Shown: positions 10,676 to 22,470, counted from the stretch's first letter. The stretch: DNA of 64,000 nucleotides from Diadophis punctatus similis (GCA_023053685.1 JALIGW010000001.1:227162934-227226933); one strand, 5' to 3'. Translations and numbers: made by a program. Notes: generated by a model not told the origin, from the letters alone.

Positions 10676-11789
10676 ACTATAGTTACCTGCATTTTGTTAC
10701 TAACCCCCCCCCCCAAAAAAAATGGAGACATTGCCTGTATCCACAGCAATGTTTTCATGAAAAGGTCTCATTTGAACAGAGTATAGGAAATTAATTTGCT
10801 TTTCTACGAGACCAAGATTTTCTTAGATAACAAAGGAAATAAATTAAAGAGAGGGACATAGTTCATTCTGAAAAGAGGACCACTGTTTCCCAATTACTCC
10901 CATTACATCCATAGCTTATTACAGAAGGAACAGAAATGAGTAAGAATGATCAGATTCAGAAGCAAGTAATCCATCTGTTAATGCAATTCAACCCTATAAT
11001 CAACTTACAATGCTCAAAATGAATTTGGAAAGTACGGATCCAAACCAGTCATATATCTGTTCTTACAAATTATGAACTAACACTCCAAACAAGAGGCAAA
11101 TAGCTTCAAAAGAGAATACAAGAAAAGAAGGCTGAAGAGTCTTCAGGCGGATTTAATTCACAAGAATGGAGAAGAATTCATATGCCCTGAAAATTCTCTC
11201 TTTGTGTTGTGTTCCTATGCCTCCGGAGACAGAGAGATTCAATTCCTGGAGCTAATCTGATTTCACTCACAATAACTTAATCCCTTAAAATGAGATAATA
11301 ACAACAGAGAAAGGGAACTATTGGCTTTGTTCAATATGAAAGCCATCGGTATCACTTGAGCATGGCCACTGCTTGGCTCCTGGTGCGTCAGAGCAGCTTC
11401 TCAGCAGTCGGTCAACCACTTCATAGCAGCACCTCCCAAGAAGAGTGGCAGCTTGTCACCACCCCAGAGTGGCTAAATAACCTCCTACATAGTTCAGCCC
11501 CTCCTACCAATTATCCTGAAGATACAACACAAACATTAGGAGAAGGGGGGGGGCTAGCATAGCAACGGCAGGTCAACTACATTTCTAAGAAGCAGTCCAG
11601 GAAGCATGTGACCAAGTCAGTTAAAAAGGAGACATTACCACTCCACAGACTATCACACTTTAATTTCTAGAGCTGGATTTCCATCATAATGTTCCCGACA
11701 GCCATCTGACCACTTACATCACTCACCCATCCACTTCAAATGCCACTGCTAGGTTTAACAGTTGTCTATTAACCTGTTAACATTTCCTT
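10676..11789. other. Ras intron 1, unassigned
   Basis: Mostly unique AT-rich sequence. A 68-codon plus frame at 11356-11562 (TATAWLLVRQ-like) has no family resemblance and ends in a G-run, so I do not call it a gene. Confidence 0.4.
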
Positions 11790-14390
11790 TTTTTCCCCAA
11801 AAATGTTTTTTATTTTTTCATCCACCACTTTTACAATTCAATAAGCATATACCTTAAATTATTACAATAAAATACAGTTTTGCATTTATACTCCATCATT
11901 CAAAAGTCAATAGCTTATATCATCGATCATCAGTCTATTCTGCTTTTTTTCAATTGCACTCCCCCTCTCTACCTCCATCATCTCCTACTTTCTTACTCCT
12001 TCACTCCTCCTCTACTCTCTCTACTCCTTCTCTTCCTCCCCTTCTACTTCCTCTTACACCCTCTTAGCCTTCCCCTGAATACTCTTTTATTCTCTTATGT
12101 TTAACAGACTGATGATACAATCCCAAATTTAAGCTCTTCATATCTCTTCTAAGAAAAAAAAATTACTTGTTTTTTTATCATTTCTTTATATAGAATACTT
12201 TGCTTCTAGGCTGCTAATTTCATCTTACCTTTAAACATATCTCATTTCTAAAAATAATAATACACAATCATAATATGCTTTTTCAATTACTAATCATCAA
12301 AATTCTTTCTGAATTATTCAATTAAGTATTCAACTCTTAAAATAATACATTTTTCTCTTTTAAAGTTTTTCATTTGAACAAATTCATATGTAAAAAAGAG
12401 TACCCAATCATAATATATCTTTTAAGCTCTAGTATTCATATTTATTATTCACATTTCTCATATTAACATTATTTTGTAATATCAAGTCTTTTAATTCATT
12501 GAACAATATTAATCTATATATAAGATTTTTTTTAAACTCTTAATAAAATAATAACCCTAAATAAAAAGAAAAAAACATTTCCATAATATTTCAATGTCAT
12601 CATCCATTCCCTTTTAATTTCTCGACTAATTCATTTTTATATATATATTTCCTCCACCCCATCTAATTAAATTCTCTTCCCTCTGTCTTTTAGTTTTATA
12701 CCAATAAGTTCTCTTTCCCCACGCTCTTTTCCTCCCTCTTAAATTTACTTTCTGCTTATATCTACTTTTCTCCATTCTTTTTTTCCATTTTTTGTATCTC
12801 AAAATCCTTATCATCAATCTGAACATAGTTATTCTTAATATCATCAGCTCTATTATCATTGTAACTGTTATCTTTATCTCTATTTTCACTGTTAAACCCA
12901 GTGGAATATTTATCATTAACATAATTGTTAGTCAGCATTGCATTTTCAATATTATTTCCCTTTTCATCATCATTTATAATATCTTCATCACTCTTCTTTT
13001 CTTCTGTTCTCTTATCCAGTTTTTTTCCATTTGTACTTCATTTTTTCTTGTCTCGAATACTCCAAATACAGATCTTCTAAAATTTTCAAAAAGGTCCTTC
13101 ATAAACTCAGCCAATTCTTCATAGTCAATTCTCTCCATCTTTAAAGTCTCAGTTCTTAAATCTTAAATCCAAAGCTTAAATAAGTTCAATCTTTAATCAA
13201 TTTTCTCCATTTCCTTAAATTCACGAATTTCAAGTCCACAAATTCAGCAAAGTCAAACTGTTACCAAAAAATCCTCAAACAAAGCCACCAGTCTTTAGTA
13301 ATCACTTATCTTCATATTTCAGAGTCACAAATTATTAATTTTACAGTCCATCCAGCTGCTAAAAGAAATATAACCCACAGCCTTTTTCAATTGTAAATTT
13401 CCATTTTATAGTTAAAAAGCCAAGTGCTTCTGTTCCTTTATTATCAATCTTTGTTCAAGTTCAGTCTTATCCAAATAGTCCAAACAGTCTTTCCACTCCT
13501 TTATTTGTTATTAAAAAATTCAGTCATTTTTGTTCTTCTCCGTCTCAATCCAAATGTTATCTTTTATACAATAACAGCTGCTCTATTCAAGGTCCACAGC
13601 TGTTAAAAACATCCCTAGTAATATTCCAACATTGCAGTAATTTTATCCATCCAGTAGATGGCTCTTCCCATCTCAGTTCTCAGCTCTGCCTTTTTAAAAA
13701 AATTGTTATTCCATTCTTCCATTTTATAAATCATTATAAATCATTTCCAGTATATGGATTATCCTCCTTCAAATTCCCAAATCTTTAAAAGCAATTCTGT
13801 CTTCAATATTGGGCTTTAGTTATATTCCATTCAGAAAAAGAAACTTCCCCCCCCCCACTCCATAGTCTCCATTAGCTAAGCAGCCGCTCGTTAATTTCTG
13901 GTCCTTTTGTTCCCTTAATGTGTTTAAATTGCTTCCTTAAGGTCTTTTCAGGCAAAATTACTCACCCGCTTCTTTTCTTCTCCACACTCTCCAGTACATC
14001 GCTTTAAATTTCTCCTCCCAGATGACTCCAGCTTCAAAAAAAAATCCTTTCGATGTGACCACCGCGACTAGGACGGCATTTAAGAGCCGTCTTCCGGTTG
14101 CTGCCGGTCGAGGGCAAAACCGGCTCCCTGGGGGGTTTGCAGCCCCCTCCCAGTTCACCAGCAAGCGCCCTCTTCTTCACCACCCCTTCAGGGTGGTTTC
14201 TGACCTGGTCCTGTCCAGACCAGGTCCCCGGAAAGCGTGGATTCGAGGCTTCCCCGCGGAGCGTGGGGAAACTCCGTAGCGTCGCAACTTTGGCCACGCC
14301 TTCTCCAAACATTTCCTTTTCAAACAACAATTGGATAAACTGCTTGGTGCCATACAATAAGTGAATAATTCCAGTAAAGTCTATTCTCAT
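11790..14390 (-). mobile_element. L1-like element with 5'UTR and ORF1-like start but no ORF2
   Basis: Read on the minus strand, a GC-rich 5' region (14390 to about 14020, rich in CpG) is followed by AT-rich leader. An ATG at 13138 opens MERIDYEELAEFMKDLFENF, an acidic, coiled-coil-like start reminiscent of L1 ORF1. The frame then fails at stops within about 300 bases. The rest is AT-rich with a purine-rich tract (complement of 11955-12070), like an L1 3'UTR, and ends in A-rich sequence near 11795. No endonuclease or reverse transcriptase is visible. It is either an ORF2-deleted L1 or a HAL1-like non-autonomous derivative. Confidence 0.6.
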
Positions 14391-14459
14391 TCCATATTGA
14401 AGTATAACTATCAGTTATAAGAAAAAACACAACGGAGCGTTGGTCTTACCTGAGATGCA

Positions 14460-14576
14460 CCTTCTCAGATGGTTGTGGGAGAATCCAAAGCATGGGTTGA
14501 CTCTTCCTTCCTGCATGGACTGAGTCAACAAATTTTTCTAGCCATGCCTTTCCACTTCCTTTCCTCCCCAGTTATT
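14460..14576 (+). repeat. DIRS left inverted terminal repeat
   Basis: Inverted partner of 17540-17645. The alignment is continuous apart from a 7-base and a roughly 8-base insertion on this side. A related segment (GATCGGTTGCGGGAGAGTCC) recurs at 14732-14760, as expected of the internal complementary regions DIRS elements use to complete their ends. Confidence 0.85.
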
Positions 14577-14779
14577 CAATGAAGGCGTAGCTAAGTAAGG
14601 CAGTGTCTCTCCAGTGACCTCCTTAAAGATCCGGACCATGAAATATACATATATATACAGACAGGGCAGGTTTTGAGCTCTCCCGCAAACGTCTGAGAAG
14701 GTGCACCTCAGGTAAGACCAACGCTCCTTCTCCAGATCGGTTGCGGGAGAGTCCAAAGCGTGGGACATACCAAAGCTGA

Positions 14780-15780
14780 CTAATGTCCAGGGGGGGCACC
14801 ACATGGTCCAGAGAACCCCCAGCTCTGTGTACCCTTTGCAAGACCCTCCTATCAAAGGATGCTTCCACAGAAGTGAAAACATCCAACCATAGTGTCTTAA
14901 CAAAGGTAGAAGGCGACGACCAAGTGGCCGCTCTGCAAATATCTTCAATGGGAGCCTGAGACGCCCATGCCGCTGTAGCAGCAGCACTCCTAGTCGAGTG
15001 TGCAGTTATACCCCTGGGCACCTGCTTGGCTTGGCTTGGCTCCTATAAGCAGTAGCTATGCATGCTCTGAGCCACTTGCCCACCATTGACGGAATGACCC
15101 TAGTGCCCAAAGAAGTTGATTGAAAGGATACAAACAGGGACTCCATTTTGCGGAACGGTCTCATCCTTTTGATGTAAACCTTGAGGGCACGTCGCACATC
15201 TAAAGTATGCCATGACTTTTCCAAGGCCTGAGTTGGTCTTAGACAAAAATCAGGAAGAACTAGTTCTTGGGCCCTGTGGAACCATGAGTTCACTTTCGGC
15301 ATGAATGAGGGATCTTAGTCTTGGTCTTAGAACTACCCTGTCGGTGTGAAATATACACAAGTCTTCTCGAACCGAGAGTGCTGTCAGCTCCAAAATGCGT
15401 CTGGCCGAAGTAATGGCCACAAGAAAAATGGTCTTAAAGTCAAAAATCACAGATTGACTGATCTCAAGGGTTGAAAAGACTGTGACATGAGAGCCTGCAG
15501 TACCCTGTGTAAATCCCAGGAGGGATATCTATGCACTACCGGTGGCTGCAGATTGGCTGATCCTTTGATAAATTTCCGAATGACCAGAATTTGAGCGAGA
15601 GATTCCCGCTTGTCGTAAGAGATCATCGTGGATAGAGCTGCTACCTGCCTTTGAAGAGTATTGTGGGACAATCCTCTATCCAGTCCTGCCTGAAGGAAGT
15701 CCAGGATCTGTGGTATGGATGCTGATAGTGGAGGGATGTTTTCTCCAGAACACCATTTGGTAAAGGCAGTCTAAGTAGAA
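14780..15780 (-). pseudogene. DIRS tyrosine recombinase (degenerate)
   Basis: The catalytic core is spread over three overlapping minus frames. The first conserved Arg is in ITSARRILELTALSVRED (near 15400). VVLRPRLRSL and the conserved blocks KVYIKRMRPF and VGKWLRACIATAY follow. The HxxR motif is in GITAHSTRSAAATAAW (near 14980), followed by IEDICRAATWSSPSTFVK. The nucleophilic tyrosine expected right after TFVK is replaced by TLW in frame, although the same bases contain His-Tyr codons one frame over. The enzyme would circularise and insert the cDNA. Frame breaks occur near 15010 and 15280-15450. Confidence 0.88.
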
Positions 15781-16580
15781 TCGTAGATTCTATTCGTGGA
15801 AGGCCGTCTGGAGGCCTGTATCGTCTGTACCACCCTGGAGGAAAAGTTGTTGTGCCTCAGGAGATCCCTCTCAAATGCCAGTTGAAGACACTGAGTCTCC
15901 GGGTGATTGAAGGCCCCCTGGCAAAGAGAGATTCTCTCCTGAGGAATCCTCCAGGGTCGGGATACTGATAAGTTCAAGAGGTCCGCGAACCATGGGCGCC
16001 TGAGCCAGTGAGGCGCTACAAGTAAGACTTCCGCGCTCTCGCTCAATATCTTCCGAATCACCCCCGGAATGAGGGGAAGAGGGGGGAAGGCATATAGCAG
16101 ACCGCTCGGCCACAGGATGTGAACAGTGTTGGTCCCTTCTACCCCTGGTGTCATGAACCTGGTGAAAAACCTTGGTAATTGTGTATTCCCCAGGGAGGCA
16201 AACAGGTCTACTACCGGTTGGGCGAACCTCTTGGACAGTTGTCTGAACAGCTCCAGATGTAACTGCCATTCGTAACTGTCTATCGTCGTCTGGCTTAGTC
16301 GGTCTGCCTATGTGTTTGAAGCTCCCGAGATGTGCTCTGCCTTGAGGGAGCTGAGGTGTTTTACTGCCCAAAGACCCAAACGGTGTGCCTCATCCATGAG
16401 GGCCCTGGAATGGGTCCCCCCTTGTCGATTGATGTGGGCCTTGGTGGCCACATTTTCTGTGAAAATCAACACATGTTGACCCTGTATCAGTGGCTGAAAC
16501 TGTCAAAGGGCCAGATGGATTGCCCAGAGTTCCAGCCAATTGATGTTGTTTAGCAAGTCTCTCTGGGACCAATGGCTAGG
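15781..16580 (-). pseudogene. DIRS RNase H and downstream domain
   Basis: Minus-strand translation across 16580-15781 gives the typical DIRS C-terminal RT-RH sequence. It includes NINWLELWAIHLAL, ENVATKAHINRQGGTHSRAL, DEAHRLGLWAVKHLSSLKAE, HISGAS, RFAQPVVDLFASL, WPSGLLYAFPPLPLIPGVIR and LLVAPHWLRRPWF. Frames change near 16150-16330 and isolated stops occur. The catalytic first Asp position reads TENVA instead of TDNTA, so activity is lost. Confidence 0.86.
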
Positions 16581-16719
16581 AGCTAGCCATGCAAAGGGAT
16601 CAAAATCTTGCTTTCTGTTGGACAACTGTGGAGACAGCTCTCCCTCTCCGGAGGCCAGTTTTGCAAAGCTGCAGCATTGGTAACAACCAAGTGTTCAGCA
16701 GAAAAAGGGCGAGAGACTG

Positions 16720-16920
16720 CAGGAAGTGCAAGGGAGGAAACCCCCCCCCCCTTCCAATTCAGCTTGCTTTTTTTCAGCCATAGCAATGCGTTTTTCAAGA
16801 ACTCTTTGCCTCCTCTCTGCATCTCTATCTGCAGCCTTAGAGTTTTTCTTAGCAGAGGAACATTTGCCCCTTTTTGTTGCAGGGACCTGACCAACCAGCT
16901 GCTGAAGACGCAGCCCATGT
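16720..16920 (-). pseudogene. DIRS Gag fragment
   Basis: One minus frame reads VPATKRGKCSSAKKNSKAAD and then RQRVLEKRIAMAEKKQAELE. This is a basic, lysine-rich start followed by a charged helix, matching the N-terminal style of DIRS ORF1. A run of C (about 16741-16750) breaks the frame. Everything between here and the RNase H block is deleted. Confidence 0.55.
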
Positions 16921-17539
16921 TCCAGGCAGCACAGGGGAATGATCCCCCTGCTCTGGAGGCTCCCTCTCAGCCATATTGAGCTCCATTAGATAGAGCTGAT
17001 AGATTAGGAGCTTGAGTGAAAAAAGGAGGTAGGCAATGTAATTAGAGCGGTAGCGGCAGTGCCAGGAGCCCTGGGTTAGCCTGCACACACGCTAGCGGCT
17101 TCTCCTGAAGTCCGAGTTTCAAATGGCAATGCCGGGATGAACCACGGGTTAGCCAGTCAATTCTCGCCCCTTGCAAGCTCTTAAAATTGCGATGGCCCTC
17201 CCGGCTAGATCTGGGGAAGATCGTACCCCCTCTGGAGAAATCGGAATGGCAAGCTGGCTGCGCTGGGTGACTTTGGGCCCAATGCGCTCCTAGCGGAGTC
17301 GGTGGCCTACCCAGTAGCCCGCACCTCTCCTGGGATGTTTTCAGAATGGCTGAGCCCTTAGTTGCTTTTGGGTGATCGCAATTCGGCAGCCGCCTGAGAT
17401 CACAGCAGCCCGAATGCCGCCGTTTCACCCCCTTTCACTAGCTAAGCCCCTTTTCTAGTTAAAGGGGAAAAAATTGTTTAAAGTCTCATGGGAGAGTCCA
17501 AAGTTTTCCTCATCGACTGAACATGTCCGCTCTGCAAGG
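16921..17539 (-). other. DIRS 5' region, GC-rich
   Basis: GC-rich sequence upstream of the Gag fragment. A 128-codon minus frame (17042-17428) is open but unlike any protein I know. It is probably element leader. Confidence 0.4.
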
Positions 17540-17651
17540 ACTGAGTCAAATAACTGGGGAGGAAAGGCGTGGCTAGAAAAATCAGTCCATGCAGGAAGGA
17601 AGTGTCAACCCACGCTTTGGACTCTCCCGCAACCGATCTGGAGAACATAAT
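17540..17651 (-). repeat. DIRS right inverted terminal repeat
   Basis: Reverse complement of the left terminus, ending GCAACCGATCTGGAGAAC. Just inside it, at 17487-17503, another GGGAGAGTCCAAAG segment occurs. Confidence 0.85.
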
Positions 17652-17721
17652 GTTTTCTGAATAAGAAAATATCTTGCATTAATTAATTAATTAGGGTGCA
17701 GGAAAAGGACCCCATAAGGAA

Positions 17722-18480
17722 TTAATTCAGTTTGGTCTAGTGCTGTGATGGTGAACCTGTGGCACGCGGAGCCATATCTACAGGCATGCGAGCTGTTGCC
17801 CTAGCTCAGCTCCAGCATGCATGCGTGCGCCGCCCAGCTGATTTTCAGCTGGCCCTGCCCAACTGCCCCTCCCCTCCCAGGAGTCTCCACACGGCCCATT
17901 TTGGATACCAGGTAAGTACAGGGCTCGCGTAGAGGCTCTGGGGGGCGTTTTCGGCCTCTGGGGGGGCAGGGGAGGCCAATTTCACCCTCCGGAGGCTCCA
18001 GGAAACCCTCTGGAGCCTGGGGAGGGTGAAACATGGGTGTACCGGGCCCACCGGAAGTTGGGAAACAGGCCACTTCCGGCCTCCGGAGGGCCTCCAGGGG
18101 GTGGGATAGGCAGTTTTCGCCCTCTGGAGGCTCCAGGGAGGCCTGCTAGGCCCAAAATGGGGCATGGGGGGATCGTGCACACATAAGCGGGGCAGTGAGG
18201 GATCGCGCTCGCATGCGTGGGGGGTGGGGCATTGGGGGGGCATGGAATTATGGGTGTGGGCATGTGCCTGCGCGCGACAGCGCGCACGCTTTTGGCACCT
18301 GAGGGAAAAAAGGCTCGCCATCACTGGTCTAGTAGTTAAGGCACCAAGATACAAAGCAGGAGACTGTGAATTCTAGTCCCGCTTTAGCCATGGAAGCCAT
18401 GCCAAGTCACTTTGGGTCAATCACTCTATCTCAGCACCACCTACCTCAGAGGGTTATTGTTGTGGGGAAAATAGGAGGAA
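17722..18480 (+). repeat. tRNA-derived SINE split by a hAT insertion
   Basis: The SINE head (CAGTTTGGTCTAGT) ends at 17742 and resumes at 18327 as GTCTAGTAGTTAAGGCACC. The body follows (GAGACTGTGAATTCTAGTCC, then CTACCTCAGAGGGTTATTG). Removing 17743-18326 and one 8-bp target copy restores a continuous SINE. Confidence 0.8.
17743..18326. mobile_element. hAT MITE with 8-bp target duplication
   Basis: Termini CTGTGATGGTGAACC and GGCTCGCCATCACTG are inverted repeats. Flanking octamers are GTCTAGTG (17735-17742) and GTCTAGTA (18327-18334), a 7/8 match, as for hAT. The interior is GC-rich with no transposase, and several overlapping minus frames of low complexity are not genes. The family has a second copy at 58770. 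Confidence 0.85.
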
Positions 18481-18494
18481 GGTGTGTTGGATAT

Positions 18495-18711
18495 GAGCCG
18501 AGGTGGCGCAGTGGTTAAAATGCAGCACTGCAGTTCAGCAGTTCAGCTGTTCAAATCTCACCGGATCAAGGTTGACTCAGACTTCCATCCTTCCGAGGTG
18601 GGTAAAATGAGGACCCAGATTGTTGGGGGCAATATGCTGAACTCTGTAAACCGCTTAGAGAGGGCTGTAAAGCACTATGAAGCGGTATATAAGTCTAAGT
18701 GCTATTGCTAA
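18495..18711 (+). repeat. tRNA-derived SINE with GCTATT tail, copy 3
   Basis: The head is GAGCCGAGGTGGCGCAGTGG, the B-box-like part is TTCAAATCTCACC, and it ends AAGTCTAAGTGCTATTGC. This is one of the best preserved copies and orients the family. Confidence 0.88.
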
Positions 18712-21700
18712 GTGCTGTATGTTCACTGCCTTATTTATAAAAATACTAAAGGCAGAATATAAATAAAAAAATAAATAGGCTTATTTTTTATAAAGGGGAA
18801 CTGTTTCCCCAAATAACATCATTCAAATGCATTGGAATTACAATCCCTAGCAAGAATGACTAATATCTGCACCTTCTGGGATTTACACTCTAGTCTAAAA
18901 CATCTGGAAGAAACCAGGTTGAAAAAGTTCACCTTTGTCTTGGCAGGAGGATTTTTAAAAAGCCAGTCTTGTAAACTTTGGGATGTCCCTTAGCCAATTA
19001 CTCTTTTCTTCCCTCTGGCTTGGCTAAAAACTCTAGAATTAAATATAATGGAGTAAAAAGTCTATAAACGACAAGAATACTCCCCAGTTCAGTGTACCTT
19101 CAAAGATGCTACCTCGCTTCTTGAGGTGTATTGATAAAGACTCAGATTAATTAACCAGGCAATCCATTAAGCAGAATCTGATATCTTGGACTTAAAAGGT
19201 AAACTTATATTTTCACATTCTATAAATAGACAGGCACCATTATTCAGCCTTCCAGCTCCTGGATTGTATTTGTTTACATGCTGATCCATTCTTCCCATAG
19301 CCAGCAGAACATCTGTACCTCAATTTGGCTCCGGAAAGACTACTGTATAAAGCCAGCCAGCACACTCAGAATGGAAATCGATCAGGGGACTTCACTCTGC
19401 TCAATTCTGTGAGTCAGCACCACACACATATACAGGGTCGGAACCCTGACACCCACACGTACACACACACACACACACACACACACTCTAACTGGAGTCA
19501 GAAAAATAATTCCTGTATTTTTCCAAATGCTCTCGAAAGACATTGTGTAATTTTAGTTCAATTACCCTTGAAAAGAAATAATTCATTATACTCTAGTCTA
19601 GATATTGTGAATTACAATGGAATAAAATTCATGAAGTCTTATGTCATATTAAATATGTCACACTTTTAAAATGCCATGAAATCTTTTGTTGGTTCTGCTG
19701 CAACGTACCGTACTTATACAGCTATACTACTTTTATTGAAAAACAGGGTAAATAATTATGGAACATAGAAACATAAAGCAGCATAAAGTTGGAAGAGGCA
19801 ATTTAAATTATGTTCAATTACTGTTCAGTTTGGGATTCAGGCGTCCAAGTTAAGCAAGCAGGAGAGATATTTCTACTATGTGGAAACTATACATACTACA
19901 CTACAGATACATCTGTGTACCTCAGATTAAATACTGGATAAAACAATATGTAAGGAAAGTGTTCAAACAAGACATGTGTACTAGTGCATTAGCTATTATA
20001 TATCTTGAATGCAGATATGAATTTCCCGCGTGACTCTGCTCAAATACTATATTCTTCCTTGAAAATCTAACATTCTCCAACAGAGCTTGCTAAGAGACAG
20101 GGTTTTGTTTTGTTTTTTAAATTTAGAGTCCCAGATTCAAGAACATTTGTGTAAAGTAAAATAACTCTATATCAAGTCATTTCCCCTGTCAGGTGAAGAC
20201 ACAAGTTTGCCCAGGGATTTAGATGTTCTACTCTATTATATTTTAATCTAAATTTTAAGGCTGAGCAAGTTCTGTCCCCTTTGTATTCTTTCTTTTGCTT
20301 TTCCATTTATCTGTTTGCTGCAGTTTTAAAATCTACTTTGTAAGTGACTGAGACTGTTTTCCCAAATAAGTAGAATGGAATGCTAATTATGAACAACTTA
20401 AAAATATTAACCCCAAAAGTAAAATAGGTCTTATTTGAGTTCTAAGCAGACACTCCATAACCATCTTTGGCTGAAGTGCTTTCAACCAGCATTGACTTGC
20501 TATAATGGATTTATAATCAGCGTCTTTAACTCATTGTCCTCTATCATCGACTAAGATATTTTCTACTATATATATATTTTAACCTTGAAAAATGCACTTG
20601 TACACAAATTCATTTGTTACCCAGACTGTTGTAATCCCTTCTGCATGTATACTATTTTCATAATGCCCAAGATTACGACGTCACTCAGAAGAGAAATATC
20701 ATCCAAATATATGCTGCTAAACTAGAATTTGGAAGAGAGGCCTAATTCAACAACAGATCATCATAAATTTCCATGTTGCCTCCCAGGGTTACCTCATGGT
20801 AAGATGGGCATCCAATAAATTTTACAAGCAAGCAGATAAACAAATAAATGTTAGTAGTCTTTCATTTTGTCAGTCTATTACTTTGTGGCCATTTATCTAT
20901 TTTTTAAAAACATGCATGTGTTTTTCCTCAACAGATGGAAGCATTGGGGTACCCATTGGGCTACATTGGGTCTGATTAACACAACAGAATTCCAGTCCTA
21001 TGGGCTATCTAAGGAAATCAAAAGAATGCACTGGAAAAAACAGCAATGGCAAGCCACTTCTGTTCAGTAACCAAGGGCAAAGATGCCTTTAACTTTTTTT
21101 TTTAGTTCACATTCATTTTTATGTTCAATTCCAACATCCAAAACTTTTGAAAGAACAGAACTAAGAAAGTGTTTTGAGGATGAAGAGGCTCTGGGTTTCT
21201 CCCTTGAGTGGAGGGAGAAAGAACTTGAATGAAAAAGAATCATAGGGGAAAGAAGGAACAAAGGAAATTACATTGGTTTTTAAAAAAACATAGCATCCAG
21301 AAGAGAGAGACCATCTAGGAAAGGTCTCTACTATTCTCCATATTCCCCAGTGACCTGTTTCTTTCTGGTCATTCTCTCTTTGTACAAAATCTTCAGAAGC
21401 AGACTTGTTGGGTGAACTGGATGGTTGCAACTCCTTACTGGTATTGTCTGTGGCATGGCTGGAGTACATTTTGACAGATTTTGTAAACCTGCTTTCACAG
21501 AAAACTTGGTCAGTCCCCTTAGCGGTAAAGTAAATATTCTGCCATGCAAAGAGTCTCAGGTTCACCCCTAGGCGTGACTAACTGCTAAGATGAAGCAGAA
21601 CATGGGAAAAGATATTTGAAGGTAGTGTTTCCAGGGACAGAGTTCCTAGAATTTATTAATCCAACTGCATTTTACTCAAAAACCTTTCCTCCCAACACAT

Positions 21701-21753
21701 TTACTCTAAAAAGAAAAAGTGAGGGATGAAGTAATATGAAAATGGTTGGGGAA
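18712..21753. other. Ras intron 1, mostly unassigned
   Basis: AT-rich DNA. It holds a CA microsatellite (about 19460-19487), a possible SINE relic near 20960-21070 (ATGGCAAGCCACTTCTG), and the weak exon-like block at 19301. A 134-codon minus frame at 21161-21565 is not recognisable. Confidence 0.4.
19301..19408 (+). other. Exon-like block 1, unidentified
   Basis: An acceptor-like CTTCCCATAG precedes 108 bases (36 codons, starting AEHLYLNLAPERLLYK after Pro). GTGAGTCAG, a good donor, follows at 19409. Two of three plus frames are open, so chance is a serious alternative. It would be antisense inside the presumed Ras intron. Confidence 0.22.
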
Positions 21754-22470
21754 TGAACGTTGTCTTACCTGAAAGTTCCTTCTATGTGCACTGCGGGAGA
21801 GTCCAAGCATGGGTTAACTTCTTGTCTGCTAGCCAGGGACTGAGTAAGACATATCCGGCCACACCTCCTTCTTGGCCCCCACTGAGCCAGTTGTTTTACG
21901 AGGACGTAGACTTGCAGGTAGTCAAATGGAACTCCAAAGTGCATATCCTGACCAGAACTGGCCACAGCGTGGGTTGGACTCTCCCGCAGCGCACATAGAA
22001 GGAACGTTCAGGTAAGACAATGTTCATTCTCCTATGCACTGCTTGGAGAGCCCAAGCATGGGACATACCCAAGCTTAATGTCTCAAGGGCGGGAAGAAGA
22101 CTGATCCAGGGTCTCTGAAGCGGAATGAACCCTTTGTAGGACCCTCCTGCCAAACGAAGCCTCAGCCAAAGCAAAGGAATCCAGCTGATAATGTCGAATG
22201 AAAGGTGATGGCGTCATTCAGATCGCCGCCCTGCAAATGTCCTCAATGGATGCCTGCATGTCCCATGCCGCTGTAGTGGCTGCACTTCTTGTTGAATGAG
22301 CAGTTATGCGGCCCGGCAAAGGAGTAGCCTTGATCTCATAAGCCTTCGCGATACATGCTTTCAGCCAGTGGCCCACTGTAGAAAGTGAGACTTTCTGACC
22401 CATCGATAATGGTTGAAAGGACATGAACAAAGATTCGGATATACGAAAAGCACATTTTAACAGCAACCAA
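21754..22470 (-). mobile_element. Second DIRS copy, truncated to its 3' end
   Basis: A minus frame (22218-22466) carries MGQKVSLSTVGHWLKACIAK and ITAHSTRSAATTAAW, then IEDICRAAI, matching the recombinase at 14780-15100. To the left lies a strong inverted pair (about 21756-21815 against 21965-22027) with the shared phrase TTCCTTCTATGTGC. The element stops abruptly near 22470 and only about 700 bases survive. Confidence 0.85.

Larger units (their letters stand above)
14433..17651 (-). mobile_element. DIRS-family retroelement, internally deleted
   Basis: Minus-strand order is Gag start, RNase H, tyrosine recombinase, the DIRS arrangement. There are no LTRs and no integrase. Termini are inverted repeats of about 110 bp (14460-14576 against 17540-17645) sharing the phrases GGGAGA(A/G)TCCAAAGC(A/G)TGGG and CTTCCTTCCTGCATGGACTG. 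A further inverted pair (14433-14465 against 14692-14728) sits near the left end. Most of Gag and the polymerase domain are missing (DIRS elements are usually 4-6 kb), so this is a deletion derivative. Confidence 0.88.

Noticed and set aside
12626..13124. Isoleucine-rich frames on both strands
   Set aside because: AT-rich interior of the L1-like element. The credible ORF1 start is in a different frame and ends early.
17801..18354. Long proline-rich minus frames
   Set aside because: They lie inside a GC-rich hAT MITE and all frames are open because of composition.
21161..21565. 134-codon minus-strand open frame
   Set aside because: Serine- and lysine-rich with no recognisable domain. Internal acceptor-like site but no donor that keeps the frame.
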